From Plantago major (Eukaryota; Streptophyta; Magnoliopsida; Lamiales; Plantaginaceae), in the NCBI GenBank assembly GCA_026545765.1, contig CM048843.1, positions 89,033,050 through 89,097,049 on the forward strand: a DNA stretch of 64,000 nt. The letters are read 5' to 3'. The notes beneath the pieces were generated by a model. That model was not told the origin of the DNA. It made no database searches and saw nothing but the letters and a program-made list of their open reading frames with translations. Both the position numbers and the translations under genes were made by a program. Of this stretch, positions 12,516-24,271 are shown one piece after another (positions within the stretch are counted from its first letter, which is position 1; the number at the start of each line of letters is the position of its first letter).

Positions 12516-12999
12516 TTAATTGTGAGATGATAAATTGTTGACTATATATGTTGTTGGGATCGCACGGGAGGTCACATCCAAGTATGACATCTTCAAGAAG
12601 ACCAGCGGAAGGCGGGGTATGGACCATTGCCGCCTCGTCTATTGCGGTATGTTTATGTTGCTTAAATTTCATATTTGTACACTATTACAAGTTATTTTTG
12701 AAAAACAGTAACTGATCATGATATCTGCTATTTACGAAGGGAGGAGAACGAGTGCCTTGATTCTGAGATGGAGCGATTCATGTCCGGTTCGCATTTCACC
12801 CCGTCTGGTAGCTAGTTATGTATATGTACGTTCGGATTTATTATATTTACACTTGTTCGGATAATTTCTCCTGCTCCGGATATTATTTTATATTATTTAT
12901 CATTTATTGAAACATTTTCCGTATTATTGATTTATTATCGAACATTATATTGATTAAATAGGTGAACTACGAAAAACAAGGATTAATATGAAATAAATA

Positions 13000-13460
13000 G
13001 TGACGGATTAACAGTGACGGAATAAATAGTGACGGAATTACTGACGGAATAAATAGTGACGGAATTCCAGATTCCGTCACTAATTCCAATAATATATTTG
13101 GCGACGGATAGAAATTATTCATCGCCAAATATAACGACGGATAGATTCTATCCGTCGTCCCATCTAGCGAAGAATAGATTCTATCCGTCGCTATATGGGA
13201 CGATGGATAGAATCTATCAGTCGTTATATTTGGCGACAGATAATTTCTATCCGTCGCCAATAATCGATTTAAAAAAAATAATAAAAAAGTCAAATATATT
13301 AATCCGTCGTCCAATCCGTCGTGAATTGGACGACGGATCATCTATCCGTCGTCAAAGGACCAGTGGGGTGACGGAATCACTATCCGTCGCCCGATTCGTC
13401 GCCCCAGCTGGGGCGACGGATCGGCACTGTTTAGCGACAGATTTATCAATCCGTCGCTAA
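13000..13460. repeat. right subterminal GCGACGGAT array of the CACTA element
   Basis: Repeated (A/G)(C/G)GACGGAT and ATCCGTCGC motifs, including a cluster of GTGACGG boxes at 13001-13065, mirror the left array at 5753-6040. The array reaches to within 20 bp of the right terminal repeat. Confidence 0.8.
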
Positions 13461-13574
13461 ACAGTGTATTTTTTGTAGTGGAGGGACTCTAGGATTAATT
13501 CCTTTGTGCTTATTTGCTTAGAGTTTAGTTGAGTCTAGTTTAGTCTGTTTGCTCGAGGATGAACAAAGGTTCAG

Positions 13575-13611
13575 TCTGAGGGGTTTGATGAGCCCGTATT
13601 TTAGGCTCTCA
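13575..13611 (+). other. polypurine tract and truncated 3' LTR start
   Basis: GTCTGAGGGG is followed by TGATGAGCCCGTATTTTAGG and six more bases matching the 5' LTR start, then homology stops. About 1.28 kb of the 3' LTR is missing. Confidence 0.8.
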
Positions 13612-14281
13612 AGATCGCGATAGTATGTTTTTCGTGTTTCATGTATATTAGACACTCACTATAACAGTGGGTCCCACTAAGTTCGAATATCCTCTCCCAA
13701 TTGTGCATTCAATGGATGACCTTTACTTTAACATCAAACGAATGCAATACTTTCCACAATATGAACATGAAACTATACGATCTCCTTGTTCGGGATCATT
13801 CCCGCAATCTCATTGAATGCCATGGCATTCTGAATGTGGCTGCAGTGTGGATGGGCCGATAACTTCATCAAGCAAACACTGCCCCTCCAAATTCTCATGG
13901 TTAGTGAACTTGTTGATGAGGCCATGACGTGCCTTGTGTTTGTTCGGGTCAACCCCCGTTGCTTTTGCTATCGGTTTAATACCACTTACTCTGTGTCGTT
14001 GCTTGCATCCTATATTGATTTGTGCCAGTCCAAGCTAGATCAATTGTATTCTCTGTAAATTTTCATGAGCCAAGAGATATATAAAGAACATAAAGATATT
14101 ATTGAGTTTCTAGCTCATCTAAATCGCAATCTTATGTTTTGCAAGTAGCGTGCGCAAACGCTCTGGTTGCGCATGTTCAAGATTGCACAAAATTCACCTT
14201 AAATGCACAATTTGTAGAAAAATTGCAAAACTTCTACAGCTTAAATTTTAACATTGTACATTTAAACTCTTGACAACTGGA
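13612..14281 (+). pseudogene. gene-family repeat, copy B (divergent)
   Basis: From about 13766 the sequence resembles copy C: MKLYDLLVRD corresponds to RSLYTVLVRD, and the later frame 13834-14058 has NFIKQTLPLQILMVSELVDEAM. A frame change lies near 13850, so no single protein results. It is the most diverged of the four copies. Whether 13612-13765 belongs to the family is unclear. Confidence 0.5.
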
Positions 14282-14381
14282 ATAAGCATGATATGAAGGT
14301 TAAACTTCCAAACTTAATTAAGAAATCACAAGTGACTTGTCATATACACTGACAATCGATGAAAGCCGATTTTTCCACAGT

Positions 14382-14684
14382 ATGGACAGGAGTCTGTACA
14401 CCGTCCTTGTTCGTGATCTATGCCGCAATCCCCTGGAATGCCTACAGATCATGGCGTTATGTATGTGGCTGGAGCGTGGATGTGGCTACAATTTTATAAA
14501 GCAAATAATGCCCCTCCAAGTGCTCATCGTCAGCAGACTTGTCGGTGAGGCCATGGCGTGCCTTGTGTGTACCAAGGGCCATTCTCCCGTTGCCTTTGCT
14601 AGAGGGTTAATGCCACTTGCCCTCGACTTGTTTAAACAGGGATCAAGCCTATACGAGCATGGTTGTTGTAGTGGCTTGCTTTGA
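14382..14684 (+). pseudogene. gene-family repeat, copy C, 100-codon open frame
   Basis: The frame from ATG 14382 reads MDRSLYTVLVRDLCRNPLEC, then ALCMWLERG, NFIKQIMPLQVLIVSRL and LMPLALDLFKQG, ending at 14684. It is the cleanest representative of the repeated family and shows the ancestral frame that copies A, B and D have lost. The helical, Leu/Trp-rich text looks like a folded domain. I cannot assign a function. It may be the N-terminal exon of a longer protein whose later part survives as copy D 15942-16262. Confidence 0.45.
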
Positions 14685-14689
14685 GTCTT

Positions 14690-16262
14690 GTGAGTCCTGT
14701 AATGGAGTTTGCAAGAAACTCTTGTGTATTAGTAAATGAAATTAAGCAAAAAGTCTCTGTATTGCACTTTGCTTTACATGTTAACAAGGTAGGAGATGAA
14801 GAAAGAAAGATGACTTTTGAGTTCTCATCTAAATCGCAATGGTTTGATTTTCAAGTAGCATGCGCATTAAACGCGCAAAAGATTACGCAAGTGTAAGATT
14901 TCATAAAATTGCACCTTAAGTGCGCAATTTTTTAAAACATATTCAACCTTCAAAACTTGAACTTTAAAAATTGTATGTAATTTGTCCTAGTTCGTGATCT
15001 TTGCCGCAATCCCCTAGAATCCTACAGATTATGGCGTTCTGGATGTGGATGTGGGTACAACTTTATAAAGCAAATAATGCCCCTCCAAGTGCTCATCGTC
15101 AGCAGACTTTCCGATGAGGCCATGGCGTGCCTTGTGTGTGCCAAGGGCCATTCTCCCGTTGCCTTTGCTATAGGGTTAATGCCACTTACCCTCGACTTAT
15201 TCAAAAAGGGTTGTGTATTTAGGCAATTTTTACATAAAAACTGGCATACAACTTCAGGTGAAGTCCAAGAGTTGGTCAAGGAAGTGTGCGCTCCCGTTAT
15301 GTCGGATGTATATGAGCAAGCTTGTTGTGGTGGCTATCACCATAGTCAGAAGGGGTTTCCTGTCCACCCCGCATCAGTTTTACCACAAAGTCTGCTACAC
15401 ACATCACCTTCTCCTGCCAATTCAATGGTGCAAAGGTCCTATGGCATGAACAGTGGACATTCTGTGGCCCCCACCCTTGGCAGATCGGTCAAATGTCCGA
15501 ACACTGTCGACGGAACCTGCTCCTCCTCTGTCAGTTGTCTGCAATGTTTTCCTGACTTTCCTCTTTGTAGTGCCAACTAGTGTCTGCATGTAGTCTAGCA
15601 AGTTCTGTATTTGAAGTACCTGTCAGTTGAGTTTTGTTTAGTCCAGTTTGTCATCGAGTCTTGCAAGTTTAATTAATAAAGCTTGACTTGTTTAGAGAAA
15701 AGCTTGTGTATGTAACTGGTTTCTCTATAAAAATTGGCGTACTGATCTCTGGGAAGTCCACAAGGTGGTAAGGGGACGTGTGCGTTCCCTCTCCGTCAAA
15801 TCTATACGAGCAAGCTTGACGTGGTGGCTTTCAGAAGCGCTTAGCGCAATGTTGTTGCATTATATTTTTTTCTTGCGATAATGTTGGGTTATTGTTATCT
15901 GCGATGTTGCTGCGCTATTATATTTGCGCTAGTGTTGCGCTTTGTTGGTAAGATCTTCTAGTGATTTGGTTAATGTGCATGGATTGTACAATCAGTTTCC
16001 TCCTGAAATTGATGCAGTTGTTTTTCTTGATGTTTTTCACAATATTCACACGAGGTCCTCTAGTGTAAACATCAGGCGTGTCGTGGGCCCCGCCACGGGT
16101 AGATCCCGAGCAAGGGGCATACGAAGTAGTACGACGACAGTGATCATCACATTCTCGAAAGCTATCCTGTCTCATGACAAGGAGTCTGAGTGTTCTGCAA
16201 TAGACTTTCCAGAAACAAAGCCTATGCCAATGTGTCTTTATCAGTATGTCTTATGTATATAG
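14690..16262 (+). pseudogene. gene-family repeat, copy D (near-identical to copy A)
   Basis: 14690-16206 repeats 1-1516 with scattered substitutions. An open stretch at 15077-15580 encodes MPLQVLIVSRLSDEAMACL and continues through VHPASVLPQSLLHTSPSPAN. Upstream, around 15010-15060, the equivalent of MALCMWLERG is garbled by small deletions. A second open stretch at 15942-16262 contains NVHGLYNQFPPEIDAVVFL and VIITFSKAI. It is probably a decayed tandem duplicate. Confidence 0.5.
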
Positions 16263-16619
16263 TATTGTGGCCGGAGGTAACAAGGCAAAATTCGGATTCC
16301 TCTATACTAAAGCATGTTGAAGTGCATCATAGTGTATAAAATGTTACATTATATTAGAGATTCAAGCAACCTGAGGCACTACATGCTGTAACATAGAGCA
16401 GACCGGGAAATTCACCGGATAATAATTTATTGCTAATCTATTCCATTTTACAGACCAATCACTATATCTTTACATGATCAAGACAAGCACAAGTCTTGCA
16501 AATTTTATCTGCTTACAATGCACTGTTGTTTTAGTAAAAGGTATGCAGCCTCAATGCAAAAGGAGATGCAGAACCTTCAGTTAAGTACATATGTGCACAA
16601 TGGCTTTGGATACAGACTC
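16263..16619. other. 3' flank of the minus-strand fusion gene
   Basis: No gene. AT-rich sequence lying just downstream of the stop codon at 16620, probably its 3' untranslated region. Confidence 0.5.
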
Positions 16620-18794
16620 TCAACGAGCAGGACTGGCGACTGGAGAATTGAAACGCACTTTAGGCTCTCTTGGTAGTTTCTCAACAGCAACAGCTTCCAG
16701 CACCTCAACTACTTCTTGCATTGATGGTCTGACTTTCGGGTTAGATTCCAGACAAATTTTAGCAAGTTGAAATACTTGTAACACAGACTTGGGAGTATAG
16801 CTTCCTTCCAAACGCGAATCAATGAAGCCTATTAGCTTCTTTCTGCTCTTAAAACATGGCCTGATCCAATCAACCAAAGAGTGTTGGCCAGGTGGACGAT
16901 TTTTGTCTACTACACGTAACCCTGTAACAATTTCTAACAAGACGACTCCAAAACCATAAACGTCACTCTTCACGGTCAAGTGTCCTGGTAGACAAGAATG
17001 TCAGTTATCATATATTACTCCAAATGCAACCAAAGCTCAAAGAACTAAATGACACCTGTTATTATGTACTCAGGAGAAGCATAGCCATACGTTCCCATAA
17101 CCTGAGTAGATACGTGGGATTGATCACCCGATGGACCCGATTTTGCCAGACCAAAGTCAGCGAGCTTTGCATCATATGACTGGGAATTCAACAGTAGACA
17201 GATGACAAAATCACTAGTTGATTAAACAAGGGCTGCTCACACAAATTGCGGACCCAAATAAGCCATACAATGGGGCCTTTATGAAACAAAATGGACTAGT
17301 AGATATCACATCAAAGCTTTAGGAGGGTGAAGGAACATTAACTGTGTTAACTTTAGAAGATTCATTAGATGATGTTAAAGTGATGGTAACAAAATTAAAT
17401 AATATTAAAATGTACTTTTCTTCAAATTATGGTGCAATATAGTGATATTTTTGAAGCTTACCTCGCCAAGTAGTATGTTTGAGGTCTTGAAGTCTCTATA
17501 GATAACTCGAGCAGTATGCAAGTACATGAGACCACGAGCTGCTCCAATCAAAATCTTAAGCCTTATATCCCACTGAATCGTCTGACTAGCAGGATTCCCT
17601 GCATAAGCAAACTAGGCCTTGAGAATTGGGGAGTAAAACTGCACTAGTACCAAACAGGTGGACTAATTTGCTCAGCGGTCAGCACATAATGGTATCTAAA
17701 TATTAATCTCCTTACTCCGGAACAAATGGTTCTCTAAGCTGCCATTCGGCATAAATTCATAGACAATCAGTAGCTCTTCCTTTTCTACGCAGTAGCCCAG
17801 TAGCTTCACAAGATTAGGATGAGAAAGTTTTCCAAGGAAAGTTATTTCTGACTGCACATAAAAACAACACACATTAGTATAATTAAACGAATTACACTTT
17901 TGAAGCTGAAAGAAGAATATAAGCATAAGGCGGTCAGTTATGGCACACAAATGTGTTATGTAGCTTGCTGTGGGTTGAATTAGGAATTAATGAAAAAAAA
18001 AAAAAAAAAGTATGCCCAGAATCCACTCTCTTATCTAGGCCAACAAAAATGGGAACTGATCGACATCAAACTGGTAAATAGAATATATTCTTCTAAAATA
18101 GGAGAACATGCAATTAATTTCATGTGCACAATTACGTAAAGAAAAAAATGACGAACACAAGTAACACTACTCAGAATTAGAGGGAGAATTGAGCTAGAAT
18201 CTACAGTTCTCTCTGAATCTTCAGACCAAGAAATGTCCAGAGACCTCTATGGGTTAAATGATTTAGTTAAAAAAGAAAAGGTTTTATAGGAGATATAACT
18301 AGAGGTTTACAATAATGCACCTAACAGCAAATAAATGGAATATTAAACTTTAAAATAGGAAATGCAAACCCAAAATTTTACCACTTTCCTTCTACAGACT
18401 ACGTGAAACAAAACATTATCAATCAATGCAGATTACAATTAGCAGAAAATATGTAATGAAAGAGCACTTCAAGTAAAAGTCATAATTACCAGCCACTCCT
18501 TCAACCCCTGATGGCCTTCATGATTTAACCTCTTAATAGCAACGATGGACCCAGTTGCATCATTGTTGGTTGATTTTTCTTCAAGAAAACCTTTAAAAAC
18601 TCTCCCAAAACCACCTTCCCCAATAAATCTATCAGCTTTGAAATTTCTTGTCGCAGCCTTCAGTTCCAAAAATGAGAAAACTCTGAGGCTGGGAGTCGAG
18701 TTCAATTCATCATCTTCTGTGCGAAGTTTCTTGTTCCGATCAATGCTGCTGGGTTTAGATGGTGCCTTGTTGCTGGTGTGCTTCGATAAAGGTG
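16620..18794 (-). other. exons 2-6 of the fusion: RLCK-VII-like kinase part
   Basis: Five exons carry the kinase in the exon pattern usual for PBL-type RLCK genes: breaks after KEWL, ENHLFR, NILLGE and EYIITG. It is therefore a genomic fusion and not a processed copy. Exon 2 begins with [10 protein letters not shown] and has no ATG in frame, and thus no MGxC myristoylation start as stand-alone RLCKs have. The catalytic Lys, RD and DFG residues are present. NILLGE replaces the usual NILLD. The protein ends VASPAR and a stop at 16620. Confidence 0.8.
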
Positions 18795-21700
18795 CTGCAA
18801 GAAATACACTTCAAGATCTCAAGACCAATTTTAATTAAGTAGGTCATATCCCCAAGGTAATATCAGCATTCAATTACAACTGCTTACTTTCACTTTACTC
18901 CATAACATAGTTTCACCACTTAACCATAAATCTGAAACTCAAAGGGCCGGTTGATTCTGCATGGTCCAAGTAATCATGTAGCTTATCAAACATAATGGAC
19001 ATAAACCGTAGAGACTACAGAGGCAAACTCTCTTGTCCTTTACAAGTTGAAAGTATTAGCCTATCTACGGGAAGCTTGAAGCTAAGGCAATCAATTTATG
19101 GATTTAGAGAACAGGTATACAAAGCTTTTACATAAGAAAAAAAGGAACTGATGCATGCAGGATAGGCGCAATGCACAAATAAGATGTAAACGATAGCACA
19201 AAATTAAACTTAACAACGTCAAGGCAGACTAAGATAAGATGAAACAGTAGATTAGCTTGCTTGAGTAGTTTCTGTCTGTTCAGTTTATCATTCGTCCACA
19301 GGCAATAATAACTTTAGTACTATAATTAATATCAAAATTTCCACTGTTTTGTTTTCGAGCACTATTCCCCATGTTATACTTGTAGGAGTCACACTAATAT
19401 CAAGTAGTCCCACATAGTCAGTGCCTCTTGAATTTATTTGGCAAGAGAAACATTTCTCAAATTTAGCATCCAAATCAATACCTGATAATGAGATGCTGGC
19501 AAACTCTGTTCTCGTGGATGGTTTTGCTGTCTTCTTACCTGAGTCCCATGGAAAAAGTCGTGATAGCTTACGCATTAAACTATTTCGGCCATCTTTTTTT
19601 CGATAAAGAACCCCAGTATGAAGTATTTTACTGTTACTTTGTTCAGAGGCTGACATCATATCTCCCGGAGGAGAAAGGGGCATAGTTTGTTGCATTGTGC
19701 TCATTGACATTCTCTCAGCAGGTTGCCAGACATCAGTAACACCGACTCTCTCATTAGGCATCAAAGATGTTGCATTCTCCAGCTGAGTTTTATCGCCACT
19801 TTGCAACATATCAGCAACCTTTGTCATCTCACCTGTAACCAATAACTTAGAATATTCCTGCCGATTCCTGTCAGTAAACGGAAAGAAATCAACCAAACTT
19901 GCTATGGCATTTGGCACCAAGGATTTAGCTTTCTGCTGCTCAAGTGCAATCTCAAGGTTTATTATAACACGAGCAATAGGTGGCCGTTTATTTGGGTCAT
20001 CATGCAAGCATCTTTCAACAACCCCCAAAAAAGCCTGGAGGCTATATGGTAAAATGTCCCCGCTCAGACTCGGAGCTAAGATCTCATCCACCTTTCCCCG
20101 TGTAAAGTTATCTCGAGCCCATATGGTTAGACTGCGCTCATCCTCCCCAGCAAGAGGATCAACTGCTGGTCTTCCACATAATACTTCCAGCAGGACAACA
20201 CCAAATGCATATGTGTCGCTTTTCATTGTTAGTTTACGACTTCTAAAATAATCTGGGTCGATGTATCCAAAAGTGCCTTTCAGATTAGTGCTGTCTTGAT
20301 TTTGCAATCCACTAAAACCTTCAATTTTTGCCAAGCCAAAATCTGAAACCTTAGCCACAAAACTTTCATCTAGAAGGATATTCGAAGCCTTTACATCGCG
20401 ATGTACAACCCCCTTTCCAGTGTGAAGATAGTCAAGTCCTCGAGCAGCTCCAATGCAGATCTGAAGGCGTTCCTCCCAAGAGAGAATGTAGTAATTACTT
20501 TTTTTCCTAGCAAGTTTGTAGAGATGGTCCGCTAATGTTCCATTGGGCATATACTCGTAGACTAGAATCATTTCCAGCTGCTCATTGCAATAGCCAATTA
20601 AGGAGACTAAATTGACATGTCGAAGCTCAGAAAGAGTTTCAACTTCTGTCCAGAACTCACGCTTCCCTTGCTTGGAGTCTGGTTTCAACCGCTTTATGGC
20701 CACAATTCGAGGATTATCATCGATGAACCCTTTGTAGACTTTACCAAAACCACCCCTTCCAATGACATATGCCTCGTCGAAGTTTTTGGTAGCTGCCTGC
20801 ATCTCACGTAGAGAAAAACAACGACAGGTTTGCGAAACCTTAGTTGTTGGTTTCTTTTCCTCAGGGAAATTGACTTCCCAAGTTTGTCTCAGCTTATGAA
20901 CAACTATGTTTACGAAACAAATAACTATTATGACAACACTTGCAACTGCATCTTTATGGCCAAGAATCGAGAATAAATCATGAACAATCCAGTATGGTGA
21001 CTCGCGTGCTGGAGGCAAAGGATTTGGACTGGCAAGACTATTGTCATGATTGCTCAACTTGAATATCTCAAATCCTTCAAGGGGAACATGTCCACAGAAA
21101 AACTCCTCTCTCGACTGAAGGGAAATGGTGATGTCGCGTTTACCTTCCAATTTGCGCCCTTTTGCCATCACAATGTAGTTCCTATAAAACAGGCCATGTG
21201 TATCCCCTATTTTTCCAACTACATCAGTGTTAGTGCACACAACCATGTGATTGATAACAATTGTAAAGCTCGTGTTGCCATTCTCTGCCATTTTGAGTCC
21301 TAGTTCACAGAAATGAAGTCTCACCAAGTATCTGAATCCCACATTTACAGATACTCTCCATGTAATATTCTTTTTGTCATTTCCCTGTTGACTCAAAACT
21401 CCCCCCCACGTCCCAAACATAGCACGGAAATCATCTCTTAACGCAACAGAACCCCGTTTGACATTCTGCCGATGAACCATCTCAAGTGCAGTACCATTAT
21501 CAACATATACCAGAAACTTCTCCCCGACCACTTGAACTCCTCTACCTCCGGTATGGCAGTACGAAAGCGTTTCAGGTACAGAGATAACCTCAATGGCATT
21601 GATAAAAGCATGCGTATCATATGACTGACCACTTGCAGTTGTGGGAGAAAACGTTACACTAAATGCATGATTCTTTTCCGTAACTACACAGAATTCCTTA

Positions 21701-22158
21701 GTAAAAAATTGAACAGCAAGATCTTCGGCAGTGATCGAAGCACTAAAGTTGCTAAGAAGTGTGAAAGGACCAGCTTCAACACTGAAAAAGTCCCTGGACC
21801 TTCTAAAACCATTGTATGTAGCAGGATTAAAGTGAAGGCGGATCAGCTTCTGACCTGAATCGAGCCGAAACACGTAGGAAAACTGGTAACGAGAGATTCG
21901 AGCTGTCTTGTAAGGAACTGGATCATCAGAAACAGCCAGTTCCTCAGCAACAGTCCATGATTTCGTTGATGAGCCACGTATCGTAAAGTTCGGATTTTTA
22001 TCTCCGAGCCATCGTCTGCCATCCGGTCCAACTGAAGCTCCAGTTGAGCCACAACTGATGAAAAGTTCATCTGTAAAATGGTTAGGATTAGCACAGGCTG
22101 GTGTGAAGAGGAAGCAATAGATCATATATAAGGCAGTTGAAACAAGCCATTGATGCAT
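16620..22158 (-). CDS. malectin-like receptor kinase fused to an RLCK-VII-like kinase (two kinase domains)
   Basis: Proposed coding exons: 22158-19482, 18794-18490, 17851-17716, 17598-17462, 17179-17056 and 16984-16620, together 3744 nt in frame, 1247 residues. The protein starts with a signal peptide (about 1-23), then a malectin-like ectodomain (about 30-370), one membrane helix [16 protein letters not shown] (405-420) and a CrRLK1L-type kinase (about 460-740; K489, HRD 586-588, DFG 606-608). A Ser/Thr-rich linker (about 745-930) leads to a second kinase of RLCK-VII type with [33 protein letters not shown] and GYASPEY. Each exon junction has GT-AG signals and matching phase. The first RLCK exon lacks any in-frame ATG before its kinase, so it is unlikely to be a separate gene. 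Family knowledge: CrRLK1L proteins sense cell-wall state or peptides and act through RLCKs. The alternative is two transcripts: without splicing at 19481, the frame runs on to a stop at 19288. Confidence 0.8.
18795..19481 (-). other. intron joining the two kinase parts
   Basis: 687 bp with donor GTATTG and acceptor TTCTTGCAG, phase 1. Its donor end can be read through as coding for 64 more codons to a stop at 19288, so intron retention would give a receptor with a single kinase. Confidence 0.65.
19482..22158 (-). other. exon 1 of the fusion: CrRLK1L receptor part
   Basis: A single 2677-nt exon, as is common for intronless CrRLK1L genes, encodes residues 1-892 and one base of the next codon. 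The donor is TCAG|GTATTG. The kinase resembles [23 protein letters not shown] before the glycine loop, [13 protein letters not shown], and GYIDPDYF in the activation segment. The C-terminal tail beyond the kinase is unusually long (about 150 residues) and ends with KLSRLFPW and [11 protein letters not shown], which the paralogue also has. The start is supported by the same MHQ N-terminus in the paralogue at 24339. Confidence 0.85.
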
Positions 22159-22249
22159 GCTTTCATTAGCTCTGTTGTGAACCAGAGAAATGTGACATAC
22201 TACTACTATTCTTGTGGTTGATGATGATGATTAGTATATGTGGAAGGAA

Positions 22250-22264
22250 GACTTTGGTAGTCAA
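22250..22264 (-). promoter_or_regulatory. promoter block shared with the paralogue
   Basis: TTGACTACCAAAGTC on the minus strand, about 100 bp upstream of the ATG, is identical to 24257-24271. It contains TTGAC, the core of the W-box bound by WRKY factors. Binding is inferred. Confidence 0.45.
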
Positions 22265-22289
22265 GAAGTCACATTCCAAGTAATTTCAC

Positions 22290-22770
22290 AAGGTTGACTT
22301 TACTATGTTCCTTCCTACCATGGACAAACAAGGATGACTAGTGCCTAGTTAGTAGTCATGTTCCGAAACTCAGACCCCGAAAGTTTACCCAGTCACCTCC
22401 CGACTAGATGTTCAACTACATGAACTCAGTAATGTATTATTATACGAATAAAAATATAATTTTTTCAATGTAACCGGGTCAATATGGGTCACACCAAGAT
22501 ATGCACTTTAACAAGGTAGACTTTTATGTGTTCTCTCCTACCATGGACAAATAAGGATAACTAGTGGATAGTTATGTTCCGAAACCCAGACCCGAAAGTT
22601 GACCCAGTCACCTCCCCGACTAGATGTTAAACTAGGTGACTCGTAATATATTATTATATGAATAAAAATCTAATTTTTTCAACGTAACTTGATCAATATG
22701 GGACCCACCCAAGTAGTGTCACTTTGACAAGGTAGACTTTTTTATGTTCTTTCCTACCATGTCCAACACA
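22290..22770. repeat. tandem repeat of about 220 bp upstream of the fusion gene
   Basis: Two full copies and the start of a third share TCCTACCATGGACAAA, GTTCCGAAAC, CCAGTCACCTCC and TATATTATTATA-like segments. They lie in the shared upstream region of the divergent pair. Confidence 0.8.
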
Positions 22771-24256
22771 AAAGGGAATTATAGATAGTAGAACTCAAAA
22801 ACTGTAAAAATTGAAAATTTGCACCTGCACCCCTCTACTTATTACTTTTACACTCACAGCCACCAATTACAAAACATTAAGCAAAAATATCCATGGCAAA
22901 TTTGCAGGAATATGAATGAAGCTAGAAATTGAACAAGCAAACAAATTGTAACGCAAGAAGCCATTACCTGTTCAAGGCAATGAATTAGTGCACTTTTGAG
23001 ATGCCAAAACGCCATTTCTTGAAACCATCAGCAAACAGAAAAGCTTTGAAATCACAGTGCACTGTTTGGGGAAATTGCAATCACCCAAATTGCGATCGAT
23101 TGATGAAGATTTTGGTGGATGCATCGATTGGATTAAAGAGCTGAATAGAGAAAGCCAAGCTGTAAATTTCTTTCTTAGCATTTCCCTTTTTCTTTCTTCA
23201 ATATTTGTATTTTTGAAGAAGTTAAATTTAAAGATAACACTAGATGGACTTCTATAGTGAGGTGGACCCACGTGAGACCATCGGGATACATGTGGAGTCC
23301 ATTGTTATAGTAAGGGTGGGAGTATTCATTAGTACCGTAAATTGTGAGACTATTTGGGAAGGGTCTAGTGTCTCATTTTCAGTCGGGTTTATTAGACACT
23401 ATACCCCTCCCACACTCCGGCCAATCAAATATTAGGTGCGTTCCTCCAATGGGTGTGATCTATGATCGAACTGTTAAAGTGACGTGTGAGGTCATTAGGA
23501 CTTAGGAGAACGAACCTAACATGTGATGGTGGGCATTTGGGTGGGGTAGTATAGCTGTACGGGTAGTATAGCTGTACTAATAATTTGAAATGGAGGTGCA
23601 TGTTAGGGGAGTATGTGGGCAGTGATGTGATCGTTTTTAAGTTGTCGGGTGTGTCTAACCGTTAGAACGTTGCATCTGTAACACAAGGTTTTGCCGGAAG
23701 TTAACATGGAATTGAAGTATTGTACCTGCATTGGATCTTGCCTCGTTTTATTGAAGCTTTGCAAAAGCAACTTGTAGTCTTTTGGTGTCTTGTTGTAAAT
23801 GTTTTACTGATGGTGGTTCTAGTTTTAACTGGATGGAGGATACCCTTGAGTTTAGGTGTGTGGGTGGTGCATAATGCTTTTCTTGTCGAACGCTCAATGG
23901 CAGAGTTCTTCTCCTTTACCGGAATTAAATGGCAGCTTGAATCATTAACTGAAAAATCGAATGTTTAAGCATTCTTGTGTTTAGCAAGTACATTTGATGT
24001 TGCACAAAAAAAAGTAGGATAATTTTTAGTTGCTTCAGAAGTTTACTTGATGTAGCAAAATCATGCCTATCTGGTTCCTGGATTTACTATGCGTTTTGTG
24101 TAATTCTTGAAGATGAATGGAGCATAATATTGTTAATATGCATGTAAAAACTCTCCCTATATGGTGCAGGTGAAATTTCATTTTCTAACATTTAGCAAGT
24201 TCTTATCTTTTTCTTTGGTCAAGTTTGTCTATACTAGTCTGCTTTATCATTCAGTG
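22771..24256. other. intergenic region between the divergent receptor genes
   Basis: No supported gene. Short open frames (for example 22972-23271 minus and 23720-23968 plus) lack recognisable domains. GGTAGTATAGCTGTAC is repeated twice at 23545-23577. Confidence 0.4.
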
Positions 24257-24271
24257 TTGACTACCAAAGTC
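24257..24271 (+). promoter_or_regulatory. promoter block shared with the minus-strand gene
   Basis: TTGACTACCAAAGTC lies 82 bp before the ATG at 24339 and matches the inverted copy at 22250-22264. Conservation through decay of the surrounding sequence suggests function or recent duplication. Confidence 0.45.

Noticed and set aside
19288..19481. Readthrough end of the receptor exon as the true C-terminus
   Set aside because: It is the unspliced intron in the fusion model. The paralogue's readthrough differs completely after the donor, as expected for noncoding sequence, though an intron-retained isoform remains possible.
21046..21303. Plus-strand open frames within the receptor gene
   Set aside because: They lie antisense to the malectin-like domain and lack any recognisable motif.
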